Below, piece by piece: positions 24,362 through 33,787 of a stretch of DNA of 64,000 nucleotides. The notes under the pieces were generated by a model. It saw only the letters and a program-made list of their open reading frames with translations. It was not told the DNA's origin and ran no database searches. The DNA is taken from contig JAQXJP010000012.1 of the NCBI GenBank assembly GCA_029008875.1, positions 1-64,000 on the forward strand. The letters run 5' to 3'. The position numbers were made by a program, and so were the translations under genes. This DNA is from Lachnospiraceae bacterium. GTDB lineage: Bacteria > Bacillota > Clostridia > Lachnospirales > Lachnospiraceae. Within the stretch, counting starts at the first letter, position 1. The number at the start of each line of letters is the position of its first letter.

Positions 24362-26008
24362 CTACTCCCCCATCAACCCCAGCAGCTTCTCCGCAGAAAT
24401 CGGCTTGGAATAGTGATACCCCTGGAACCAGGTAGCGGAATACTGCCGCAGGAAGTCCTGCAACGGCTCGTCCTCCACACCCTCGATGCAGGAATAAATT
24501 CCCGCCTCCGTGGCAAAGGCCAGTATGTTTTTCACCAGGGCCTGCTGCTTGGGATTGCCCATAATCCCCTGCACAAAGCTCATATCCAACTTGATCTCAT
24601 CGATGGGTAGGCTCAATACTCTGGCCGCGGACGCGCTGCCTGTGCCGTAGTCGTCCAGCGCCACACGGATTCCCCGCTCCCGAAAGAATTCGATATCCTC
24701 CAACAGCAAATCCATGGGAATATCCTTGCATCGCTCCGTCAACTCCAGACACAGATTTCTTGGATCAAACCGGTATTTTTCCAATATATGTACCACATCA
24801 TCCTTGAATTCCCTGCGTTCCAACTGCTTGCAGGACACATTCACATTGACAAAAAACTTCGGGTTTCTCGCCACAAAATCCAAGGAATCCCGGACCGCCG
24901 TCTCCAGTACAAAATTCCCCAACAGATACATGGTGGGATTGTTCTCCATCCAGCCAATGAACAGTCCCGGCGGAACCACTCCATATGGCTCCTTTTTCCA
25001 GCGAACCAGCGTCTCCGCCCCCACGATGTTTCCCTTCTGGGCATCTACTATGGGCTGATATTCCACGTAGAAGCCATCACAGTCACGCCTCACCGCCCGG
25101 TGAATCATGCGGATGATTTCCAGATTGCTGGTCTGATTAAACTGCACAATGTCATTGAAGAACACCAACTGGCCGCGATACTTCTCCTGGGACAGGTTCA
25201 GCATATATTCCAGCTTACCCTGAATGGCATTGGCATTCAAATCCATGCTGCCGTCCACCATCAGTCCGCTCATATTGCACATGATCACCAGCTTGCGCTC
25301 CTGGAATATCAACTCCGTCTGCAGAATCTCTCGAATCTGCTGCGCAAATTGTTCGGTTTGTTCCCGCGTGTAATTTTTGAGCACGAATACAAAGCCGGAA
25401 TCATTGACACGATACACCGCCGTATCCCCGCTCATGAGGTAGATGAATCGAAGCGCCAGCATGTGGTAGACAAAATCCACATTTTTCTGCCCATAGAGCA
25501 TGTTGAATTCATCCATGTGCTTGAGTCCCACCATCAAAAGTGCCATAGGCTGCTTCTTTTCGATGTTGTAGGCCACATCCTCCAAAAAGCGGCTGATTCC
25601 GTACAGGTCCGTCACATAGTCCAACTCCGGCCCCACATTGTTGTTGCGAAGGACCACAACCAGGTAAAGCGTCCCCTCCTGCTCCACGGTATCCGCCAAT
25701 ATGTTGCACGAACAATACCGGTCCTCATGAAGAAAACGAATACATAACTCTATACCCACATCCTCCAGAGACAACTTCTTGGCCATCCCCTCCAGGTACT
25801 CTTCCTGATCCCTCGGGTGAACGCGCTTCACAAAGTTTTGATAGAAATCCTTCTGCTCCCGCTCCTCAATTCCGAAAAACTCCGCCGCATTCTCCGGGAT
25901 CCATGTGATACCCGTGCTCATGTTGGTGAGAAACACAAAGGAATTGCGCGACAGTCCCCCGATGGAATTCAATATTCTCTTTAACGTTTCATCCTTGAAT
26001 GAATGCAT
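24362..26008 (-). CDS. PAS - degenerate GGDEF - EAL protein, probable c-di-GMP phosphodiesterase
   Basis: 548 residues, no membrane segment. Residues of about 15-125 look like a PAS sensor; 130-290 a GGDEF fold whose signature is degraded ('RVNDSGFVF' instead of GGDEF), so cyclase activity is unlikely; 300-545 an EAL domain. EAL catalytic residues appear intact: Glu in 'GAETLVRW' (ETL for EAL), Asn in 'NVNVSCKQL', Glu in 'LELTER', the Asp pair in 'LDDYGTGSAS', Lys in 'EIKLDMSF', 'EGVED' and 'QGYHYSKP'. It likely hydrolyses cyclic di-GMP to pGpG, with the GGDEF part as a regulator. It appears monocistronic. Confidence 0.92.
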   Translation of the reverse strand: MHSFKDETLKRILNSIGGLSRNSFVFLTNMSTGITWIPENAAEFFGIEEREQKDFYQNFVKRVHPRDQEEYLEGMAKKLSLEDVGIELCIRFLHEDRYCSCNILADTVEQEGTLYLVVVLRNNNVGPELDYVTDLYGISRFLEDVAYNIEKKQPMALLMVGLKHMDEFNMLYGQKNVDFVYHMLALRFIYLMSGDTAVYRVNDSGFVFVLKNYTREQTEQFAQQIREILQTELIFQERKLVIMCNMSGLMVDGSMDLNANAIQGKLEYMLNLSQEKYRGQLVFFNDIVQFNQTSNLEIIRMIHRAVRRDCDGFYVEYQPIVDAQKGNIVGAETLVRWKKEPYGVVPPGLFIGWMENNPTMYLLGNFVLETAVRDSLDFVARNPKFFVNVNVSCKQLERREFKDDVVHILEKYRFDPRNLCLELTERCKDIPMDLLLEDIEFFRERGIRVALDDYGTGSASAARVLSLPIDEIKLDMSFVQGIMGNPKQQALVKNILAFATEAGIYSCIEGVEDEPLQDFLRQYSATWFQGYHYSKPISAEKLLGLMGE

Positions 26009-26162
26009 AATGTAAACTCCGTGTCAAAAGATATTGTTCCCCTATACTATATCACACAATTTGCACAAAAGAAAGAGCACTTTCGCCCAAAAAGTGGGAA
26101 ATATACACAAATCAGCATTCCCACCCGATGTAGCCCGCGCTTCTCCCACAGTTCCCCATACA

Positions 26163-26192
26163 CAAAAAAGAGGCCGCATACTGCGACCTCTT
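26163..26192 (-). terminator. Rho-independent terminator of serS
   Basis: AAGAGGTCGCAG and its partner around TAT, then CCTCTTTTTTG on the minus strand. It lies 12 bases beyond the serS stop. Confidence 0.88.
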
Positions 26193-26204
26193 ACGAAATA
26201 CTTA

Positions 26205-27494
26205 TCAGTGCTTCGGAATCAACTTCTCGGTTCCACCCATATAAGGCTGAAGTGCCTTCGGGATGTTCACGGAACCGTCCGCATTCAGATTGTTCTCCAG
26301 GAATGCAATCAGCATACGGGGAGGAGCAACTACGGTGTTGTTCAGGGTGTGCGCAAAATACTTCTGTCCGTCTGCGCCCTTGACGCGAATCTTCAGGCGT
26401 CTCGCCTGGGCATCTCCCAGGTTGGAGCAGCTTCCCACCTCAAAGTACTTCTGCTGACGCGGGGACCATGCCTCCACATCGCAGGACTTCACCTTAAGGT
26501 CCGCCAGATCTCCGGAGCAGCACTCCAGGGTGCGAACCGGCACATCAAGGCTGCGGAACAGTTCTACCGTATACTGCCACATCTTCTCATACCAATCCTT
26601 GGACTCTTCCGGCTTACATACCACAATCATCTCCTGCTTCTCAAACTGGTGGATGCGGTACACACCGCGCTCCTCGATGCCGTGGGCTCCCTTTTCCTTA
26701 CGGAAACATGGAGAGTAGCTGGTCAAGGTGTACGGAAGCTTCTCTTCCTCATTGATGGTGTCGATGAATTTTCCGATCATGGAGTGCTCGGAGGTTCCGA
26801 TCAGGTAGAGATCCTCTCCCTCGATCTTGTACATCATGGCATCCATCTCCTCAAAACTCATAACGCCGGTCACCACGTTGGAGCGAATCATGAAAGGTGG
26901 AATGCAGTATGTGAATCCCTTGCCAATCATGAAGTCTCTCGCATAGGCAGTCATAGCGGAATGCAGTCTTGCGATGTCTCCCATGAGGTAGTAGAAACCG
27001 TTTCCTGCCACCTTGCCTGCGGCATCCAGATCGATGCCGTCAAAGCGCTCCATAATATCCGTGTGATATGGAATCTCAAAATCCGGTGTCACCGGCTCTC
27101 CAAACTTCTCAATCTCCACATTGCAGCTGTCATCCTTGCCGATGGGAACGGATGGATCGATGATGTTGGGAATCTTCATCATGATCTCGGTGACCTTGGC
27201 GGAGTACTCTGCCTCCAGGGGCTCCAGTTCTGCCAGTCTCTTGGAGATCTCCGCGACTTCCGCCTTTACGGCTTCCGCCTCCTCCTTCTTGCCCTGTCCC
27301 ATCAGTTTTCCGATTTCCTTGGAAATCTGATTCTTCTTGGCGCGAAGGTCATCCGCCTCCTGCTGCGCAGCTCTGGCCTTGGAATCAAGTTCTATCACTT
27401 CGTCCACCAACGGGAGCTTGTGGTCCTGAAATTTCTTTTTGATGTTTTCCTTGACGAGTTCAGGATTCTCGCGCAAAAACTTTAAATCTATCAT
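26205..27494 (-). CDS. serS: Seryl-tRNA synthetase
   Basis: 429 residues. The N-terminal long coiled-coil arm (about 30-110, rich in Lys/Glu/Ala) is the tRNA-binding part. Class II motif 2 'CFRKEKGAHGIEERGVYRIH' and the motif 3 region 'VVAPPRMLIAFLENN' follow, and the end 'YMGGTEKLIPK' is typical. It charges tRNA-Ser and tRNA-Sec with serine. It lies 14 bases downstream of glyA, so one operon links serine charging with serine-glycine conversion. No T-box is visible before glyA. Confidence 0.97.
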   Translation of the reverse strand: MIDLKFLRENPELVKENIKKKFQDHKLPLVDEVIELDSKARAAQQEADDLRAKKNQISKEIGKLMGQGKKEEAEAVKAEVAEISKRLAELEPLEAEYSAKVTEIMMKIPNIIDPSVPIGKDDSCNVEIEKFGEPVTPDFEIPYHTDIMERFDGIDLDAAGKVAGNGFYYLMGDIARLHSAMTAYARDFMIGKGFTYCIPPFMIRSNVVTGVMSFEEMDAMMYKIEGEDLYLIGTSEHSMIGKFIDTINEEEKLPYTLTSYSPCFRKEKGAHGIEERGVYRIHQFEKQEMIVVCKPEESKDWYEKMWQYTVELFRSLDVPVRTLECCSGDLADLKVKSCDVEAWSPRQQKYFEVGSCSNLGDAQARRLKIRVKGADGQKYFAHTLNNTVVAPPRMLIAFLENNLNADGSVNIPKALQPYMGGTEKLIPKH

Positions 27495-27508
27495 ATTGCC
27501 TCCAACAT

Positions 27509-28750
27509 TTAAAACTGTAACGGATATTTTTCGGTAAGTGACTTCACAATCGCTCTTGCGTCCTCGATGGCCGATTCACCGTTCTTGATAATCATGGCAA
27601 TTGCCTCCGCAACCTGGTCGAAGTCTTCTTCCTTGAGACCTCTTGAGGTAGCTGCCGGTGTGCCGAGACGGATTCCACTGGTGACAAAGGCACTCTTCGG
27701 ATCGTTTGGAATGGTGTTCTTGTTGGCGGTGATATGTGCCTCATCCAGCCATTTTTCCACTTCCTTGCCGGTCAGCTCGAACGGTGTCAAATCCACCAGC
27801 ATCAGATGATTGTCTGTTCCGTCGGACACGATCTTGATTCCACGGTTCTGAAGGCCTGTGCAAAGTGCCTGTGCGTTCTTCACAATCTGTGTCTGGTATT
27901 CCTTGAACTCCGGCTGCAATGCCTCCTTGAAGCAGATTGCCTTGGCCGCAATCACATGCATCAGAGGTCCTCCCTGAGTTCCCGGGAAGATGGATTTGTT
28001 GAGCTTATATTTGTCTGCGAACTCTTGGCTGCTAAGGATCATGCCGCCGCGAGGTCCCCGGAGTGTCTTGTGGGTTGTGGTGGTAACCACGTCCGCATAA
28101 GGAATCGGGCTTGGATGAAGGCCTGCCGCAACAAGACCTGCAATGTGAGCCATGTCCACCATGAGGACAGCTCCCACCTGGTCTGCAATCTCGCGGAAAC
28201 GCTTGAAGTCGATGGTTCTGGCATATGCGGAAGCACCGGCGATGATCATCTTGGGCTTGCATTCCTTGGCGATTCTCTCCACCTCATCGTAATCGATGAA
28301 GCCGGTATCGTTCACTCCGTACGGAACAATGTTGAAGTAGGTTCCGGAGAAGTTGGCCGGTGAACCGTGTGTCAAATGTCCGCCGTGATCCAGGTTCATA
28401 CCCATCAGGGTGTCCCCCGGCTGAAGCACAGCAAACTCCACTGCCATATTTGCCTGAGCTCCGGAATGTGGCTGAACGTTCACATACTCGCATCCGAACA
28501 GTTCCTTGGCACGCTCCCTTGCCAGTTCCTCCACCACATCAACGCAGGAACAGCCGCCATAGTATCTGTGAGCCGGATAACCTTCTGCGTATTTGTTGGT
28601 GAGGATGCTTCCCATGGCCGACATAACGGCGGGGCTTACCCAGTTCTCTGAGGCGATGAGCTCAATGTGACTGTTTTGTCTGTCAAACTCATCGGTAATT
28701 GCCTGTGCAATCTCCGGATCAACATTCTTGATATCGTCTAATGTGTACAT
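27509..28750 (-). CDS. glyA: Serine hydroxymethyltransferase
   Basis: 413 residues. The PLP lysine is in '[19 protein letters not shown]', with 'SENWVSPAV', '[14 protein letters not shown]' and '[12 protein letters not shown]' in the N-terminal half. It converts serine and tetrahydrofolate to glycine and methylene-tetrahydrofolate. AAAAGGAG precedes ATG 28750; the in-frame ATG at 28771 overlaps that site and is rejected. It is the first gene of the glyA-serS operon and is divergent from the large gene at 28891. Confidence 0.97.
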   Translation of the reverse strand: MYTLDDIKNVDPEIAQAITDEFDRQNSHIELIASENWVSPAVMSAMGSILTNKYAEGYPAHRYYGGCSCVDVVEELARERAKELFGCEYVNVQPHSGAQANMAVEFAVLQPGDTLMGMNLDHGGHLTHGSPANFSGTYFNIVPYGVNDTGFIDYDEVERIAKECKPKMIIAGASAYARTIDFKRFREIADQVGAVLMVDMAHIAGLVAAGLHPSPIPYADVVTTTTHKTLRGPRGGMILSSQEFADKYKLNKSIFPGTQGGPLMHVIAAKAICFKEALQPEFKEYQTQIVKNAQALCTGLQNRGIKIVSDGTDNHLMLVDLTPFELTGKEVEKWLDEAHITANKNTIPNDPKSAFVTSGIRLGTPAATSRGLKEEDFDQVAEAIAMIIKNGESAIEDARAIVKSLTEKYPLQF

Positions 28751-28890
28751 TCCGAAATCTCCTTTTCTCAATCATTTTTATAAAAGTATTCCAATTAGAA
28801 TCCATTATAATAGACATTGTTTCTTATTTCAATGATTCAATTGACGCTTTTTGGAAAAAGAAATATACTTATCCTGGAGGGTTGGGGTTT

Positions 28891-31131
28891 ATGAATACGA
28901 TTAGAGTCAAAAAGGGCGATCCTGTTGTCAAAAAACAGGATAAAGTCATCGAATGGTACCTGATTCAAGAGGGTTCTGTCACACGTAATTATCGCATGGC
29001 GGAGATTATACTGGATGCCAATTCCATCATCGGAATTCTAGAGTCGGAATGGTTCTCCTGCGACTATATTGCCCGGGAGGATACCACATTGATTGTGATT
29101 CCCTGCAACAATGCAGAGAGTCTGTTTTCTATGCTTAGTGCCCACGAGAACTTCCGCCCCATTTTCCTAAAGACCGCTCTGGAGCAACGTCACAAAACCC
29201 TCTGCCTCTACGCGCGGCTGCAGAAGAAATGTACCCTTTTGCACCGTTCCGTGGAGGAGTTTTTCCAGGATTATCAATCCCTCTGCGCCCGGTTTCTAAC
29301 CCGGGAGCGCGAGTTTGTCCGCATTCAGAATTTCGCGACCCTCACCATGGCTCACAAGGCAGAAAATTGGGAAATTAACAACAGCAACAGCCTGATTGGC
29401 AACTATCTCAAAGAGTACATGCAGCTGATGATTAAGGACGGAGGCATGTGCGTGGGGGCCATCATGGAAGCGTCCGCCCAGATGCGCCGCGTCACCCAGG
29501 GTATTTCCGAGATGGTCACCTATCTCCTCGTCAACCGGGAGATGCTTGCCAACGATTTGGACGATGATATCCTGCACCTTTTTTCTTCTCTTGCGGCCGA
29601 CCAGGCCAACAATCCTGAGAATGTGGCCTGCTGTCGAGACAAAATGCAGGAAATTCTAGACGCCATGGAACAGTTGGACATTTTTGATCCCATGGTTATG
29701 GAGGAGAGCCGCACCCTCTGCAACAGCAGTTCCTTCGGGGACAGCAGCGATATCCGCATCAACCTGCAGACCGAGGATTGCGTCTCCGCCATACTCTCCT
29801 ATGCGGATTATGACAAGCAGCAGATTCGGACCTTCAAGAACAATCTGGCACAGTGGAAGTCGCTCCCGGATCTCTCCTCCGCCGACGATGAGGCGAGACG
29901 GCTGCGCAAGGCATTGTCCGCCGATTTTTACGATATCTATGAAAAGGCTTTTTTCAAGTCCATGATAACCCCGGAACGGCCATCCCCCATTCTGTTGATG
30001 TTCTTCAACTTCGGTTTTATGGACACGGAATTGGTGGGATTGCAAAACGCCAATTTGTTGATGAAGCTGGTGGATTCCATGGAGTTGTTCCACTCCGAAC
30101 ATATCTTTACCGTCTACGAATGGCTTTGCAATATCTACTGGGGGAAGGTGGAGCCCTCCCGCAATGAATTTGATATGGATTTCAAGGCTTACCTCATGGA
30201 TCAACGGCGTCTGGGAGAAATCACCGCGGAGGAGTTTGAGTACTACCAAAACGATCTGCGCATGAAGGTAAAATTTGAAATCAGCAATATGTTCCGCTCC
30301 GGACATCGCATCTCCTACGGCCGGGTTACCAGCTTCTGCCCGATTCTGACCTCCGGCGAGATGATTCAATCCCTGGAGAAAATGGCTTTGACTGCGGAGA
30401 AAATCGAGACAGCCATGAACGTCATCCGCAATATCGATTACTCCATCTTCTACCGGGAACTCAGTTTTTCCGATTCCGAGCGCGGAATCAATCAGGAATG
30501 GATTATGAGGGAGATTCTGCCGGATGTGATTCTCATGCCCACGGTAGGCTCCAAAGGCATGATGTGGCAGGAGACCGCCAGCGTAAAAAATGATACCCCG
30601 GCACGTTTTCTGTTTCCGCTTTTTATGACCGGCAATTTTGAAGATCAGCTCATGGAGGTGTGCGGTCGTTACCGCTGGGAAATCTGCCGCAAGCTTCACG
30701 GTGTCTACTGGAACGATTTCCGGGAGAAATCCCTGACCTCCGAGTACTGTGACTATCTCCAGTTCTATCGCAAGAACAAGGAACTCTCCGGCGATGCCAA
30801 GGAAAAACTCCAAATGACTCTGCAGCGCTGCCGTAACAACTACCGGGAAGTCTTTGTGTGCGATTATCTCATGTGGATGAAATACGAATCCAACGGAAGC
30901 TTCCGTCTCAACAAACTGACCAGAGGCTTTTTGATTTCCTATTGCCCTTTTTCCAAATCCATTCGGGAGGAATTGTCCGGAAATCCGCTTTATCAGAATG
31001 CCTTCCACCGTCTGGAGATTGAGAACGAAAAGAAAGTGTCCCGCCTGAATGCCCTGTATGCCAAGTACGAGGCCGCCGGTGGCGAGATAACTCCGGAGTT
31101 GAAGGAAAATCTCCGGTTCTATCAGATGTGA
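28891..31131 (+). CDS. Large protein with cyclic-nucleotide-binding-like N-terminus, unrecognised
   Basis: 746 residues, soluble, no signal peptide. Residues of about 1-110 follow the strand pattern of a Crp-type sensor ('VVKKQDKVIEWYLIQEGSVT', 'IGILESEWFSCDYIAREDTT'), but the phosphate-binding cassette (GExxL...RxA) is not recognisable. The rest is mostly helical and Met/Asp/Glu-rich, with Cys scattered throughout. I recognise no enzymatic or DNA-binding motif. The reading frame extends to 28741, but TGGAGGG ten bases before 28891 and the domain start favour 28891. It stands alone between divergent glyA and a convergent DUF1294 gene. A signalling or surface-complex role is only a guess. Confidence 0.75.
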   Translation: MNTIRVKKGDPVVKKQDKVIEWYLIQEGSVTRNYRMAEIILDANSIIGILESEWFSCDYIAREDTTLIVIPCNNAESLFSMLSAHENFRPIFLKTALEQRHKTLCLYARLQKKCTLLHRSVEEFFQDYQSLCARFLTREREFVRIQNFATLTMAHKAENWEINNSNSLIGNYLKEYMQLMIKDGGMCVGAIMEASAQMRRVTQGISEMVTYLLVNREMLANDLDDDILHLFSSLAADQANNPENVACCRDKMQEILDAMEQLDIFDPMVMEESRTLCNSSSFGDSSDIRINLQTEDCVSAILSYADYDKQQIRTFKNNLAQWKSLPDLSSADDEARRLRKALSADFYDIYEKAFFKSMITPERPSPILLMFFNFGFMDTELVGLQNANLLMKLVDSMELFHSEHIFTVYEWLCNIYWGKVEPSRNEFDMDFKAYLMDQRRLGEITAEEFEYYQNDLRMKVKFEISNMFRSGHRISYGRVTSFCPILTSGEMIQSLEKMALTAEKIETAMNVIRNIDYSIFYRELSFSDSERGINQEWIMREILPDVILMPTVGSKGMMWQETASVKNDTPARFLFPLFMTGNFEDQLMEVCGRYRWEICRKLHGVYWNDFREKSLTSEYCDYLQFYRKNKELSGDAKEKLQMTLQRCRNNYREVFVCDYLMWMKYESNGSFRLNKLTRGFLISYCPFSKSIREELSGNPLYQNAFHRLEIENEKKVSRLNALYAKYEAAGGEITPELKENLRFYQM

Positions 31132-31137
31132 TGGTGT

Positions 31138-31410
31138 TTACCTTAACAGGCCATAGAGCAATGCCGCCTGCACGAAAAAGATGAGGGGCATCCCTATCAC
31201 AAAATACCAATGCTTGGTCTTGTGTCGGAACAGGTACATTCCCGCCCAGGTTCCGGCACTTCCCCCAAGCAGGCTCACCCCGAAGAGCACCTTCTCCGGG
31301 ATTCTCCAGGCATGTCTTTTGGCTCTGCTCTTGTCCATTCCCATCACAAGAATTCCCAACAGATTCATCCCAATCAGATAAAACATCCCGACTTGCTGCA
31401 GTAATTCCAT
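31138..31410 (-). CDS. DUF1294 family membrane protein
   Basis: 90 residues, three helices. The family signature is clear: 'MGMDKSRAKRHAWRIPE', 'LLGGSAGTWAGMYLFRHKTK' and 'HWYFVIGMPLI'. DUF1294 proteins are small inner-membrane proteins of unknown function. GGAAGG six bases upstream points to ATG 31410 rather than the GTG at 31413. Its stop is only six bases from the convergent large gene. Confidence 0.9.
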   Translation of the reverse strand: MELLQQVGMFYLIGMNLLGILVMGMDKSRAKRHAWRIPEKVLFGVSLLGGSAGTWAGMYLFRHKTKHWYFVIGMPLIFFVQAALLYGLLR

Positions 31411-31443
31411 CACTTACCTTCCTTTACTCCCATTTCCAAACGT

Positions 31444-31475
31444 AAAAGAACCGCCCTGTCGAAGCAAAGCGGTTC
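31444..31475 (-). terminator. Terminator after secDF
   Basis: GAACCGC and GCGGTTC pair around a 14-base loop and are followed by a short T-run on the minus strand, 13 bases after the secDF stop. The T-run is weak. Confidence 0.65.
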
Positions 31476-31487
31476 CGTGTCACTCAA

Positions 31488-33767
31488 TTATTTCTTGCAG
31501 ATACGATCCTTGCCCAGATGCATCTTCATCTCATACCACAACTCGGTGGCGATGAAGATGGATGAGTAAGAACCGCAAATCAAACCAACCAACAGCGGAA
31601 TTGCGAATTCCCGGATGGAACTTACGCCAAGGATAATCAGCATCAGTACCATGATAATGGTGGTGATGGAAGTGTTGATACTTCTTGCCAACGTCTGGGT
31701 AAGAGACTTGTTGGCAACCTCCGCCAACTCTTCCTTGGTATGCTTTGCAACCCCGTGAAGGTTCTCACGGATACGGTCGAAGATAACGATGGTGTCGTTG
31801 ACGGAATATCCCACGATGGTGAGCATACATGCAATGAATGTGTTGCCCACGGAGATACGAACCAGCGCATAGGCGGCCAGAACGATTAACACATCATGTA
31901 CCAGTGCTGCGATGGCACTTGTTGCAAAACGGATATCCTTGAATCGGAACCAGATATATAACAGCATGAATACGCAGGCCACTACCACTGCCCAGATTGC
32001 GCTTGTACGCATCTCACTGCTAATGGTAGAGCTGATGCTCTGTGATTCGATGGTGGACTCGTCAACACCGAATTTCTCCACCAGCATACTGTTCACAGCC
32101 TGTCTCTCATCCAGATCCAAGGTTCTTGTCTTGAGGGTAATCCGTGTGGTACCGGACACTGCGGTTGCCTGGATAGCGTTGTCACCGATGACATCCGCAA
32201 CTTCCGGAACGATGGTTCCCTCAATCTCTTCAATGGTGTATTCCTGTCCGAAGTCCGCTGTGGTGGAAGTTCCGCCCACAAACTCCAGACTGTAGTTCAG
32301 GATGCCTTTTCCGTTGGCATTGTATGCCACCATTCCCACAATTCCAGCAATGATTACCGCAAGGGAAATGCAGAAGTAGAGGATTCTGTGCTTCATAAAG
32401 TTGAAAGGCTTGCGCTCCTTGGCTCTTCCGTAGAACTTCTCGGACTTAAGACCAACCGCATATGCCCCCTGCATCAGCAGTCTCGCAATCGCGAGGGAAG
32501 TAAACAGGGACAGAATAATGGAGATCATCAAGGTGTATGCAAAGCCCTTAACGGTTCCGGAACCCAAAAGCATCAGCACAAGCGCTGCGATAAAGGTGGT
32601 AACCTGTCCGTCGAGAATTGCCGACATCGCCTTCTTGTATCCTTCCTTGATTGCCACCGCAACGGTCTTGCCTGCGGCAATCTCCTCGCGGATACGGGCG
32701 AAGATGATAACATTGGCATCCACGGCCATACCGATACCCAGGATAATACCTGCGATACCCGGAAGGGTAAGTGTAATCTCAAACCAGTAGATAAACTCTA
32801 CAACGAGCACACTGTAAAGCGCCAGGGCAACAGAGGCAGCCACACCGGATACCCCATACATTACAATCATAAATAACATTACCAGTGCAAGGCCGATGAT
32901 TGCAGCCTTCAGGGATGTGACAAGAGCCTGTCCTCCCAGCTGAGCTCCAACCACGTTGGACTCCAGCTCCTCCAGCTGCAGCTTCATGGCGCCAACACGA
33001 ATGAAGGTGGCCAACTGCTGTGCATCCTCGAAGCTGCTCATGTTGTTGATAACACAGTCTCCGCTTAAAATTGCATTCTTTACTGTCGGTACGCTGATGA
33101 AATGGTCATCGTAGTAGATACCGATGGACTGTCCGCTTGCGTATGCATTGGTGGTCGCTTCCCCGAAGATATCAGCGGCGTCATCGTTGAACTGAAGCTG
33201 TACCACAGGCTCCTGGGTTCCAAGGGTCTGATCGGTCTCATAGGCAGCCTCCGCAGACTTCACGTCGTCACCGCTCAGGATTACGGATCCGTTTGCAGTC
33301 AACGTCTCCAGATCATAGTTCAGAGCGTAATCTCCGGTCGCGGAATTCCAGCTGTAATTCTGGTTTCCGTCCGCATCCGTCTGTGTGATAAAATACAGAG
33401 ATCCCGGGCTTCCCAGATCTTCCAACACCTGATTGGCATCGTACACACCGGGAATCTCCACGGTGATACGGTCCCCGCCCACTGCGTATACAGAATACTC
33501 GGTAGTGTAGGTCTCCGCACGCTCCTCCAACTTGGCGATGGTATCATTAATGTCTTCCTGTGAAGGATTCTCATCCTTGATGCGATAGGTGATGGACACA
33601 CCACCTGACAAGTCAAGACCTAGCTTAATTCCTTCGGATGAAGACGATCCGTCAGCGCTTCCCTGACTCTTTCCTGTTGCGGTGATAGTTCCGACTGCGA
33701 GGTATCCCAGCAAGATCAAAAATGCCAGAATCACTGTCAGCACTATCCAGCCTTTGCTTTTCTTCAT
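31488..33767 (-). CDS. secDF: SecDF fused protein-export membrane protein
   Basis: 759 residues, SecD and SecF fused in one chain, about 12 helices. The SecD half has 'IKLGLDLSGGVSITYRI' near the N-terminus, a large external domain, and 'GIAGIILGIGMAVDANVIIF' in its helix 4 region. The SecF half starts near 465 with 'FMKHRILYFCISLAVI' and carries 'VGYSVNDTIVIFDRIREN'. SecDF uses the proton motive force to help SecYEG release exported proteins. It lies 20 bases downstream of scfB, the frequent clostridial order scfA-scfB-secDF. Confidence 0.97.
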   Translation of the reverse strand: MKKSKGWIVLTVILAFLILLGYLAVGTITATGKSQGSADGSSSSEGIKLGLDLSGGVSITYRIKDENPSQEDINDTIAKLEERAETYTTEYSVYAVGGDRITVEIPGVYDANQVLEDLGSPGSLYFITQTDADGNQNYSWNSATGDYALNYDLETLTANGSVILSGDDVKSAEAAYETDQTLGTQEPVVQLQFNDDAADIFGEATTNAYASGQSIGIYYDDHFISVPTVKNAILSGDCVINNMSSFEDAQQLATFIRVGAMKLQLEELESNVVGAQLGGQALVTSLKAAIIGLALVMLFMIVMYGVSGVAASVALALYSVLVVEFIYWFEITLTLPGIAGIILGIGMAVDANVIIFARIREEIAAGKTVAVAIKEGYKKAMSAILDGQVTTFIAALVLMLLGSGTVKGFAYTLMISIILSLFTSLAIARLLMQGAYAVGLKSEKFYGRAKERKPFNFMKHRILYFCISLAVIIAGIVGMVAYNANGKGILNYSLEFVGGTSTTADFGQEYTIEEIEGTIVPEVADVIGDNAIQATAVSGTTRITLKTRTLDLDERQAVNSMLVEKFGVDESTIESQSISSTISSEMRTSAIWAVVVACVFMLLYIWFRFKDIRFATSAIAALVHDVLIVLAAYALVRISVGNTFIACMLTIVGYSVNDTIVIFDRIRENLHGVAKHTKEELAEVANKSLTQTLARSINTSITTIIMVLMLIILGVSSIREFAIPLLVGLICGSYSSIFIATELWYEMKMHLGKDRICKK

Positions 33768-33787
33768 TGTTCTTTCCTTCCTCTTTG

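Noticed and set aside
25380-25420. Active GGDEF diguanylate cyclase site in the EAL protein
   Set aside because: The signature reads NDSGF instead of GGDEF, so only the EAL half is likely catalytic.
26034-27485. Plus-strand 483-codon ORF opposite serS
   Set aside because: Fully antisense to a clear seryl-tRNA synthetase; its His/Leu/Val-rich composition is what a reversed gene gives, and it has no ribosome-binding site.
28751-28890. T-box leader before glyA-serS
   Set aside because: 140 bases shared by two divergent genes; no T-box sequence or specifier stem could be found.
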